Shown in pieces: positions 51,861 through 60,520 of a DNA stretch of 64,000 nt. The stretch lies in contig NC_018325.1 of assembly GCF_000234665.1 (NCBI RefSeq), positions 142,001-206,000 of the forward strand, read 5' to 3'. The position numbers and the translations under genes are program-made. The notes under the pieces are model-generated. The model searched no databases, was not told the DNA's origin, and saw only the letters and a program-made list of their open reading frames with translations. Within the stretch, counting starts at the first letter, position 1. Each line of letters starts with the position of its first letter. This DNA is from Leishmania mexicana MHOM/GT/2001/U1103 (taxonomy: Eukaryota; Euglenozoa; Kinetoplastea; Trypanosomatida; Trypanosomatidae).

Positions 51861-52871
51861 TTATGGAGCCCCGGAAGAGACCCCCGCAGCCGCCACGCGA
51901 AACTCTGTCAAGATGCGCTCTATCACCCTCACATCCGTATCCGCCCCCTCTCCGAAGACGGTGTAATCTGTGGCATCCTTCAGGAAGTGAACGAGATCCG
52001 CAGGCGCGTACCGCACCACCAGCCTCTCCTCGTTCAGCAGTTTCTTCACGTGGTGGAAGACGTTGGAGCCAGCGGCAGTCTTCAGCGCAGCGGGGATAGT
52101 AGTGTAGATGATATCAACCAGCTCGCGAATGGTAAGGCCCTTTTCGCTGTCCAGGGCGGAGACTCCGTGCGTGCGCTCGCACAGCACCTGGAGAATCTGC
52201 TGCTCGCGCGTGTTACGGTGCTGGATGATCTCCTCGATGCGTGCGGTCCCGTCCTCGACGACAGGGCCATGCGCTGGGTAGAGCCGTTTTGGCTTCATCT
52301 TCGCGAGCACGTGCAAGGAGTTCATGTAGTCCTTGAAACTGGAAAACACAGACGTCCCAGTGCCCAGGACAGTGTCACTTGTGAAAAGCGCGCGCTCCTC
52401 CTGCAAAAACGCGCACAGGTGATCGTCGGTGTGCCCGGGCGTGTGAATCACTTGAAGCGTGGCGCCCTCCACCTTGACTACCTCGGGTGGGACTTGGCAC
52501 AAGGCATCCACCTCGGTGTGGACGTACTGCGACGGCTGCTTCAGTAACTGCACCTGTGGAAAGAGGCGACGCACCGTCGCCACACCACCGATATGGTCCC
52601 CGTGCCAGTGGGTGAGCAGCAGTTTTGAGATGCGAACGGGCCCGCCGAGTCGAGTCGATTCCTCGTCGACCGCCTTCTGCAAAAGGTCGTTGTAGCCTTC
52701 CACGCCCTCGCCGGAGTCGATCAGCAGCCGCTCCTGTCCAGTCCCGACGAGGTACGTGTTGCTTCCCTGCAACGTCATGTAGCCCGGGTTCAGCCCCATG
52801 ATGCGCACGACGCGACTCGACAGTGTCGCGATGACCGGCATGGCGGCCTCGGCGGCAGCTCCAGCGTGCAT
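51861..52871 (-). CDS. LACTB2-like metallo-beta-lactamase fold hydrolase
   Basis: 336 residues, ATG at 52871; a second ATG at 52841 (MPVIATLSSRVVRIMGLNPG) matches the usual family start and would give 326. The metallo-beta-lactamase domain has the two-zinc ligands HWHGDH (H88, H90, D92, H93), H147 in HTPGHTDDH, D166 in TSDTVLG and H201 in PAHGP. The MTLQGSNTYLVG segment near residue 32 is typical of LACTB2. A C-terminal winged-helix-like segment (about 240-315) follows, also as in LACTB2. The human protein is a mitochondrial single-strand endoribonuclease; here no strong presequence is seen, so localisation is open. Substrate is inferred from family. Confidence 0.9.
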   Translation of the reverse strand: MHAGAAAEAAMPVIATLSSRVVRIMGLNPGYMTLQGSNTYLVGTGQERLLIDSGEGVEGYNDLLQKAVDEESTRLGGPVRISKLLLTHWHGDHIGGVATVRRLFPQVQLLKQPSQYVHTEVDALCQVPPEVVKVEGATLQVIHTPGHTDDHLCAFLQEERALFTSDTVLGTGTSVFSSFKDYMNSLHVLAKMKPKRLYPAHGPVVEDGTARIEEIIQHRNTREQQILQVLCERTHGVSALDSEKGLTIRELVDIIYTTIPAALKTAAGSNVFHHVKKLLNEERLVVRYAPADLVHFLKDATDYTVFGEGADTDVRVIERILTEFRVAAAGVSSGAP

Positions 52872-53946
52872 CGTTGGCTGAGGGAGGGTAGACGACTACG
52901 AAGAAGTGGAGGGGGGAAGGGAGAGGCAAAGGAAAGGCGGAAAGAGAAGGACGACACTTCCGTTGGCAGGCGCGACACCGGGGGAAGTCGGCGTAGATAC
53001 CAACTGTGTAACGCACACACACATAGACACACAACAAGAGAAAAAAGAGGGGAGTGGAGCAGAACAAATGACAAGCGGAAGACGGACAACAACGTGAGTC
53101 AACGCACACGAGGCCGGCGTGCGCGGGAGAGATGTGTGGCAGCGAAGCGGGGGAGAGGCAAAGGCACAGAGTCAGGCGGAGCGACGTATGACGTGAGGAG
53201 GGGGAGGGGGTGGAAGACAAGAAAAGAAAAGCGGAGAGTGGCTCACAGACGCCTACACGCGGCCACAAAACGGAGAAAACAGTGAGGCCAGAAAAAAAAC
53301 AAGAGACACGTTCCCACGCACCAAGTCGTCCTGAGGAGCACCCGGAAGCGGGCCAACCACAAAAACAAGGCGTCGCAGCGAAGGGGGCGGGGGCAGAGGC
53401 AGCAAGCCGGGCAAGGCTGGATGAGTACGAAAGCGGTAAGCGCGGGTGAGTGGAGGTGTAGGTCGTTACCCCTGCCAAATGTGAAAATGACAAGCACCAA
53501 CGCGGAAAAAAAAAACAAGGAAAGGGAGAGAGAGAGACAAGGTGGAGATCGCCATCGATGGAGAGAGGATGTGCTGCGCTTGAGGGTTCAGTGGTGCGAG
53601 AGCACCAAGGGACACGCGGGAAAAAAAAAAGAAGAACGTACGCGTGTCGGGTGCAGGCGTGCGCATGCAAGCAGGCAGCAGAAGGAAAGACTAATCACTG
53701 CCTCAACATACTTCTGCACCGCCCCTCCCCCCTCCCCTCCCCTCCCTTCTGGGAATCCTCACCCCTGGTAGGTTTGCCAGCGACGGTAACGCTTGCGCCA
53801 TTCTGTATGGGCTTGTGAGCGGCGAGGCGCTTCCCTTTTTTCTTTCCGATTTCGCTGCGTCAGTGCCTTCACACAATACGACATCCCTGCTCTGAGCGCT
53901 GCTTCGCTCATTACCAACGTCGTCCATTCACGCCTGTGGTGGTGAA
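52872..53946. other. Intergenic region, purine-rich, ~1.1 kb
   Basis: No gene. Nearly all of 52900-53660 is G/A-rich on the given strand with several A runs (8-10 bases), i.e. pyrimidine-rich on the coding strand, giving many possible splice-acceptor tracts for the LACTB2-like gene. Confidence 0.5.
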
Positions 53947-55314
53947 TCAAACGGTTTCCCGAGTGTCTGTGGCCTGTGACCTGCAGCCTCCTCCACCGCC
54001 CGCCGTGGTTCCTTGCTGGATAAACTGTCGCTTGAAATCTTCGACGGCTGTCGCGCCGTCCTCCACCTGCTTGTCCACTGCTGCGGCTGCGGTGGACGCC
54101 TTTTGCAGTCGTGGATGAGGTTGAATGTGGGGCACGTGGCGGTCAATTTGCTCCATCATCATCTGGTACGCACGCTGGCAGTGAAGCCCCGGTAAGACGT
54201 GGTTGCTGCGGTCCTGCGCGACAATCAGCAGGGGCGAGTCCTGAAAGAGCCACCCGCTCAGCGGCATCTCGGCAACCGGGAGCACCGTGTTCGGCGGCAG
54301 TGGGTGCCCAGTCAAGATACTGGTCTCATATGCCCACAGCTTTGCGACATTGCGAATCGTGTAGCCGCCGCCACCGAGCGCCACCATTGGGATACCGAGA
54401 TCACGCACCGCCTGCACGCACTGCCCATGACCGAAGGACGACAGGTTAAGCAAGCCGAGGCGATCACCAGCGAGCGAGTCGGCGCCGCACTGGAGCACGA
54501 TCGCATCTGGTGAGTAGCGCCGAACAATGGAGTGCAGCGCATGTTTGAATATGCCAAGGTAGTAGAAGTCGGTGATGCCGTCCCATACAGCCAGGTTCAT
54601 GCTGTAGTAGCGTCCACGACCGTAGCCGACGTCACGCGGGTGCCCCGTGCCAGGGAAGAAGCTCTCACCGAACTTGTGCAGTGACAGTGTAAAGACGCGA
54701 TCGCTCGTGCAGAAGGCCTCGTCCACGCCGTCGCCATGGTGCATATCGATGTCGACGTACAGCACCCGGTCATGGCACTTCAGAAGCTCGAGGATACCGA
54801 GCACGATGTCGTTCACGTAGCAGAACCCGGAGCACTCACCGCACTTTGAGTGATGCATTCCACCACCCCAGTGCACCGCCACGTCGACCTGACCGCTATT
54901 GAGTAGTACCGCTCCCATCAATGTCCCACTAGCTGTAGCGATGGAGTGCTCCATCAGCCCCTCGACCGGAGGACAGTCTCCCGAGAAGAAAACTTTCGAC
55001 GTCTCCGCATTCCACAGCCAGCTGCGGCAGCTGTGCAGGCCTAGATTCGCCAGGTAGGTGTCGGTATGGTATGCCATCAGCTCCTCGACCTTCACTAGAG
55101 GCGGCACGACAGTGCGGCAGTGAGCATCGATCTTGAGGCTGCGCACAATGTCCATTGCCGCAAGCACACGATACGGCTTCATTGCGTGCTGCGGCACAAA
55201 AGCGGAGATATTCATGTCGGAGGCGTAGCCGGAGGTGTCGATCAACGCCACACGCCCGCGGCTTTCGGTATTCAAAACCGGTGCCTCGGCATCATCCTTG
55301 TGCAACGCGTCCAT
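53947..55314 (-). CDS. Class I (RPD3/HDAC1-type) histone deacetylase, with divergent active-site segment
   Basis: 455 residues from the ATG at 55314; the 24 upstream codons are leader-like. Removes acetyl groups from lysines using zinc. The deacetylase domain covers residues about 20-375. Catalytic residues are kept: tandem H154-H155, zinc ligands D190 and H192 (in YVDIDMHHGDGVDEAF) and D279 (QCGADSLAGDRLG), and Y318 in GGGGYTIRNVAKLW. The strip after the catalytic histidines reads HHSKCGECSGFCYVND, whereas class I enzymes normally have HHAKKSEASGFCYVND, so several channel-adjacent positions are changed to Ser/Cys/Gly. The C-terminal 80 residues are a short Ala/Gly-rich tail. Which trypanosomatid DAC this matches needs a phylogeny; a DAC1- or DAC3-type identity is likely. 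Confidence 0.93.
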   Translation of the reverse strand: MDALHKDDAEAPVLNTESRGRVALIDTSGYASDMNISAFVPQHAMKPYRVLAAMDIVRSLKIDAHCRTVVPPLVKVEELMAYHTDTYLANLGLHSCRSWLWNAETSKVFFSGDCPPVEGLMEHSIATASGTLMGAVLLNSGQVDVAVHWGGGMHHSKCGECSGFCYVNDIVLGILELLKCHDRVLYVDIDMHHGDGVDEAFCTSDRVFTLSLHKFGESFFPGTGHPRDVGYGRGRYYSMNLAVWDGITDFYYLGIFKHALHSIVRRYSPDAIVLQCGADSLAGDRLGLLNLSSFGHGQCVQAVRDLGIPMVALGGGGYTIRNVAKLWAYETSILTGHPLPPNTVLPVAEMPLSGWLFQDSPLLIVAQDRSNHVLPGLHCQRAYQMMMEQIDRHVPHIQPHPRLQKASTAAAAVDKQVEDGATAVEDFKRQFIQQGTTAGGGGGCRSQATDTRETV

Positions 55315-56181
55315 GGCGATCCGTCCCACCCATTCACCCTTCTCTAAGACGCGAAAAAAGAAAAGTGAACGCCAACCCTCTCCCAAAGGGAGGAGAAGGG
55401 AAAGTGGAGGAGGAGGGAAAGGGAATGTTGCCCCTCTCTCCCTCTCGTCGGCCGACTTGATGATTCACGCCCCCAGTGAGGGAGAAGGTGGAGAGGAGAA
55501 AGACAATAGAAAATAGCATTGACAGCAGCAGCACCACCCTCACACGCACGCATGGTGGAATCAACAGAGAAGCAGGCTGCACACCCCTTCCCCGCTCTCT
55601 CCCCCAGATGAACGCATGGAGATGCGGTTACGCTCTCGTTAGCATGCGTCTCTCACCACGGCCTAAAGGCACGGGGACAACTACGCTGTCTCACCATTAG
55701 GCCACGGCCCAAGATAGAAAAAAGGATCCTCGCGTGACCACAGTGGAACGACACATAAAAGTTTGTGAGGCGAGGGAGCGCAGAGACCGCTCCCCCCCCC
55801 ACCCGCCCGCCTCACTCGTGTGGTCAGGTGGGCACAAAAGTCTTTGTTGGGTTTCCGTGCACTTGCTTTGTCCTTTTCTCTTCACGCCAAACTTCGCGGC
55901 GCCACACCGTCCACGTACAAAAGGCGACGCCATTGAAAAGACAGAGCAGAGTAGATCGCCCAAAGGCCAAAGGGGGATGAATGGATGAATGGATGGGTGG
56001 GTGGGTGGTGGAGATAGGAGGAGGAGGGCCAAACACACGCTGTTGGTCACTCACGCACTTTGGCACCCCTCCGCAAGAGAAACACAAGGAAAACACCGGA
56101 GAAGCGCGCTGTCTGGCGGGGCGTGTGATACGCACCCACTCTCACTCTCTCTCTTCCCCCCTTCATCTCCCTTTCCCCTCG
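55315..56181. other. Intergenic region with tRNA-A-box-like inverted repeat
   Basis: No protein gene. A structured block at about 55621-55712 is described separately. A purine-rich block at 55380-55440 serves as pyrimidine tract for the HDAC gene, and a GGAT/GGGT repeat sits near 55978-56010. Confidence 0.5.
55621..55712 (-). other. Structured tRNA-like element or relic
   Basis: On the minus strand the block begins GGGCCGTGGCCTAATGGT, which looks like a tRNA acceptor strand and A box. It includes a 7-bp inverted repeat (GGCCTAA/TTAGGCC on the given strand) and two copies of CCACGGCC. A second hairpin (GAGATGC with GCGTCTC) lies next to it. No B box, anticodon arm or matching 3' acceptor strand was found, so it is not a functional tRNA as read. 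A degenerate tRNA or small structured RNA are alternatives. Confidence 0.3.
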
Positions 56182-56628
56182 CTAATGCTTGCCGATGTCC
56201 CAGACATAACCCACACTACGCAACACCACGCGGCCTTCCCGCACCACCAGCAGCTCTTGCACCGGTCTCTGAAAAAAGGAAGAGAGCCACGGCCCGAGAA
56301 CGGGAATGAATGGCATGCGCTCTCTGTCGAGGACGTGCACATACCCGTTGCGGGCAAATGTGTGGGATGTCAAAGGTTGCAGGCCAGAGGTCCATGTGAT
56401 GCGCAGATGCTCTCGCTCCTGCGCCTGCAGCGCCACTGCCGCTGGCAGCCCGCGCACTACACCCCAGAAGCTCGCAAAGTGAGCTTGCGGTGCCAATAGA
56501 CTCAGCATCTCCTTCGTCTCCCTATCATCCTCAGCCATCACAAACTGCTCTGCCACCTGCTGGTTCCGGCGCAGCCACCCATCAGAGTCTTCCACAAAGT
56601 ACTTCAGCTTGCGAACATTGTAGGACAT
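56182..56628 (-). CDS. Small conserved hypothetical protein
   Basis: 148 residues from the ATG at 56628 (the longer frame begins with TTG). Sequence is of normal complexity, unlike the many spurious frames nearby: VRKLKYFVEDSDGWLRRNQQ at the start, FASFWGVVRGLPAAVALQAQ in the middle, and a strand-rich C-terminus with RPVQELLVVREGRVVLRSVG. A hydrophobic stretch, RMPFIPVLGPWLSSFF, near residue 105 may be amphipathic or membrane-associated. No known domain recognised. It is preceded by a purine run on the given strand (56654-56668) that would be a short pyrimidine tract for its own trans-splicing. Confidence 0.6.
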   Translation of the reverse strand: MSYNVRKLKYFVEDSDGWLRRNQQVAEQFVMAEDDRETKEMLSLLAPQAHFASFWGVVRGLPAAVALQAQEREHLRITWTSGLQPLTSHTFARNGYVHVLDRERMPFIPVLGPWLSSFFQRPVQELLVVREGRVVLRSVGYVWDIGKH

Positions 56629-57969
56629 GTCTACCAAAGAAGAGACGGGTTAAGAGGGGGGGGGGGGCTACCGAGCGGCTGCCCAGCTTGCTCTACACGA
56701 GAATCACCTCGCAAAGGTGGAGAGAGGCGTTCACAGAGCGACCCGGTTTACCATCGAAGACACACCCGAAACACTCAAGCGACCGCACGATAACCCCACA
56801 GATCTGCGTCGGCGTGTGAATCGATGTGGGTGTTGGGGTGAGACAAACGTTTTCTAAAGCGTGCAGTGTACCTGTATGTATGTGCATGTCCATATATATA
56901 TATGTGTGTGCGTGTGTCGCGGATATATTCCGGATGCGTGCCGATGCTAGGCGTTGTCGATGGCACGAGAGAGGAGGTATGCGGTAGAGGTGCATCACGA
57001 TTGGGTGTGGCGGTGACTGGTGTGTGTACGTGTGAAGGATGAGTGTAGGTCCGTCGAATGCAGACTTCCTTGCTGGGAGTATCACTCAAAATCCGCAAGG
57101 GGGACACGAGTGGGGCCCTGTGGGGTCGATATCCACCACATACACACGCACACGCGTCCAACGTCCCACGAAAGCGTGCTGACCAAGTTGACGGGGTCAC
57201 ATGACACCCTCCAGCCTCCATCATTTGACCTTTTGATTTGTGGTATTCTTTCTTCCCCCGCCCGCCCCACCCCGCCTCCTGCTCAGGAGGAGGACAAAAG
57301 AGAGCCAACCAAATACGCACACATACACCACCCCGGCACCCGGACAGAGCAGCCACGGAAGCACCTTCAGCAAAGGCCCAAGCACAAACCCCCCTCACTC
57401 TGAGAGAAACCAACACACACACACGGACAGACGGACAGAGAGCCGCTGGGCAATCAAAACACGGCTTCCGCCTCCGTGTCTCATGCAGTAGACAACGACA
57501 AGGTGCGAAGAAGGCACACCAACACCACGAGACACATACAAGGAACACCAAAAGGAAAAAACACTTGTGTACAACGCCCATGCATCGACCCACCACACAC
57601 ACACAGAGAGCGAGGGAGATGGGGGGAGGGGGGTCGTGCACGCCGAAGGAAAACACACGAGGGGAATATATATGATAGAGGACAGAGGGGGAGGGGGCAC
57701 AGACACGCACACGCACTCGCACACGCACTCGGAACAGACAAAGGAACCCAACCGGACACGGAAGAAATACGAAGCTAAAAAAGGCAACGAAGACGAAGCG
57801 GGTGGACCCGGCAATGAAAGCGATATGCGCCCCCGCAGAGCGAACAATGCGAAAAGACAGATGACAAGTACACAGATGGAGGGGGAGGGGGGAGAAAACA
57901 ACAACGAAATTTACGCGGAGGAGATAAGAACAAGCACAAGGACTGTACAGAAGATGCGGAGACAAGGGA

Positions 57970-58011
57970 CAGGGGGGACGGGGACGGGGACGGGGACGGG
58001 GACGGGGTGGG
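57970..58011. repeat. GGGGAC hexamer array, G-quadruplex-prone
   Basis: About five tandem GGGGAC units plus flanking G4-G6 runs, giving at least six G-tracts in 42 bases on the given strand, which is the template strand for the leftward gene array. Confidence 0.85.
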
Positions 58012-60317
58012 AGGTTAGGAATGTGCGAAGAGCGTTAACTGGGAGAAGAGGTGCGTATCCGCTGCATGTACAGAAAGGGGCCGAAAAACAAAAGAAGAGT
58101 GAGAAAAGACAAGGCGGAGAAAATATTCCGGGTGGTGGCAACATTCGCCATGAACCCCACCGTCACTTCAGCATCGCTACCGCTCTCCCCCCCCCCCACA
58201 CACACACACATACACATACACACGCACTTCACCACGCACCCATGCGCACTCGTCATGTCTCTAAGTTTCTGCCCCTTTCCTCGTTCGCTTCTCTCCCTCT
58301 CCTTGTTCAACTTAGGCCGGTGAGGGGCACGTGCACCACACGCGCGCGTGTGTGTGTGGTGTGTAGTCACGGTGGCCTCCAGGGGGAGATGAATGAAATC
58401 TACACACACGCACAAGAACAAAAGGAAGCCATCGAATCAGCAACGTCCTAAAGCCAACCAGCCAAGGTGGCGGAGGGCGAGAGAGAAAGACTGTGAAAGA
58501 TGCGGTAACAGTTTAAGCCTACAAGCAAGGACCACACCATATAATAATAATAAGAGAGAGACCGGAAGCTGGGTGGTGGTGGTGTGTGATGGAATTGGGT
58601 GGGTGAGTGGGGGTATTTCTCGGTGTCTATGGGTGGGCGGCTTCAAACACGAGTGACGTCACGTCGCACGAAAATATATATATATATACATATATCTTCT
58701 ACGAAAAGCCCAAGAAAAAGAGAGAGTACGCCTTGAAACACATTTTGTGCAATGTGCGCCCGTGTGTATGTATGCATGTTGCTGTGGCGGCGGTGGTGGT
58801 GGCCAGCATGCATGAAACACAGACTTCTCATCTTTCTTTTTCGCTGGAATGTGGTGCGTGAGCAAGAGACAGGTTATTTCACTCGGCCTCTTCGCCATCG
58901 TCATCAGCCTGTACGGTCATCACAAGTGAGAGGCGCATGGTAGAGCGCGAGGCACGACTCCTGCACACAACCATCTGCATGACGCCAAAAACAAAAAGGG
59001 AAAGGGGACTAGCTGGGGGCCCTTGTGCAACGCGTCTACTGCTTCAACACACTCGCTGCAATCAAAGAGGGGGAAGGCATGAAATGAAAGGGGGGAGAGT
59101 GACATGCAGACCCGTTCGAGCTGCGGCTTGTCGGCTGCCTCATAATCTGTCCCACTCGGTGCGACACGTCGAGACGTACGCGAAGGAAAGGAGAGGAGAA
59201 AGAACGAAGACAAGCACACACACAAACACACACACAGGCATGTGAGCACTTGATAAAGTAGACACACGGCAGAGAAACGGAATGCAGAAGAAGCAAAGGA
59301 CGGAGAAGCACACATAGAGCAGACACTCTCTTCGAATGTTAAAGACAACAGAGTGGCGAAAGGCGGAGTCCAGCGCTGTCACCGACATGCCGACAAGACC
59401 ACTGCCCGTCCCCCTACACGCAGCAACGCACACCACGACGAGCTACAGAAAAAGAGAGCGAGAGGAAGGGAGGGAGGGAGGGAGGGAGAGCTACCCAGAT
59501 CACACGACGAAAAAAAAACTTTAGAGCGTGATACGATGATAGAGGAAAATGAAAAGAGAAGCGGCGAAGGGCGTTGGAGGGGTGTGTCCCGGGCACACAA
59601 TAAGCATCTCAACTCGTTTCACCCATCCTCTCCTGCCTCTGGCTCCTTCACCATCTCTCCCTGCTCTCGCCCGTGTACTCAGTAGACGCGCTCCACTCTC
59701 TTCTAACGCACCCCTCCCCTCCCCAGCCCAGTACACGGTGCATGTCCCCACGCACATATCCACACACAAGACACAAAAGTGCATCGCTCCGCGATCTTAC
59801 ACGCACACGAGTGGGCGCGCACAACAACATCACGTAAGATTACGGAATGCCATCATCGGCACGTCCTCTGTCGTACTCCAATACAATGATGATGTGTGCA
59901 CGCGTGTGACAGGGGGTAGGAGGGGGAGGGTGGGTAGGCGCTGCACCGATGGATGCGCTTTCATCGATAAAAATCTGCGTCGCTCAAGAGCGTATGAATG
60001 GAAAGGGAACCACAAAAAAAAGGGAGAGATCCTTTTTATTTTTTTTGCTTCGCTTTCTCCTCATTGACACGCAGCCGCAGCAGCAGTCGCAGCAGCACCT
60101 CTAAAGTGGTACAAAAAGTGCGGCTGAACAACAGACGAAAAGCCACAAAACAACACAAAACATCGGCGATGGAAGAAACAGACAAGGCGACGGGGGTGTG
60201 GGGACTCGCGCGTCAGTCCCGCCATCTTTCCTTCGTTCTTTCTTTATCTCACTCTCCCTCCCTCCCTTGTAAGGTCGATCCGTCCTGGGGATGTGTCACG
60301 CAGCACACACACACACA

Positions 60318-60340
60318 CCACCACCACCACCACCACCACC
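60318..60340. repeat. (CCA)n trinucleotide run
   Basis: About eight CCA units directly after a CA repeat. Intergenic. Confidence 0.85.
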
Positions 60341-60406
60341 AAATAAAGAGTAGAACGAAAAGAAAAAAAACACGTGGCCAGGGACAGGGACGCATGTGCA
60401 GAAATT

Positions 60407-60430
60407 CATGTATATATGTATATATACATG
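60407..60430. repeat. AT-rich perfect inverted repeat
   Basis: Arms CATGTATATA and TATATACATG are exact reverse complements separated by TGTA; it can form a 10-bp hairpin about 90 bp downstream of the pseudophosphatase stop codon on the minus strand. Confidence 0.85.
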
Positions 60431-60520
60431 TGCCCCCATGCGCATACACGCAGAGAAAGAGATAGGCACGTGTGGGACCTCGGCCTCGATGGAAGAGTAC
60501 AGGTAGCGAGAGTGTGCATA

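Larger units (their letters stand above)
56629..60520. other. Long gene-free interval, 3.9 kb
   Basis: The largest gap in the window. Frames of up to 396 codons occur, but they are Thr/His/Lys/Glu-rich or Cys/Val/Ser-rich translations of repeats and overlap on both strands. Contents include a GGGGAC hexamer array (57970-58011), AT palindromes at 56891-56904, 58674-58696 and 60407-60430, a CCA run (60318-60340), an AATAAT-type run near 58541 and many A-runs. It is presumably a very long 3' UTR of the pseudophosphatase gene, or it hides a non-coding RNA. Confidence 0.5.

Noticed and set aside
55621..55712. A complete tRNA gene in this block
   Set aside because: The D-stem has a mismatch, there is no B box, no anticodon arm and no 3' acceptor strand; kept only as a low-confidence structured element.
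56775..57965. 396-codon minus-strand frame rich in Cys/Val/Phe/Ser that looks like a membrane protein
   Set aside because: Hydrophobicity comes from GT-rich and T-rich repeats; there is no stable domain, and equally long frames exist on the other strand (57567-58451).
57970..58011. CRISPR-like array
   Set aside because: Six-base tandem units without spacers in a eukaryotic chromosome; a simple microsatellite.
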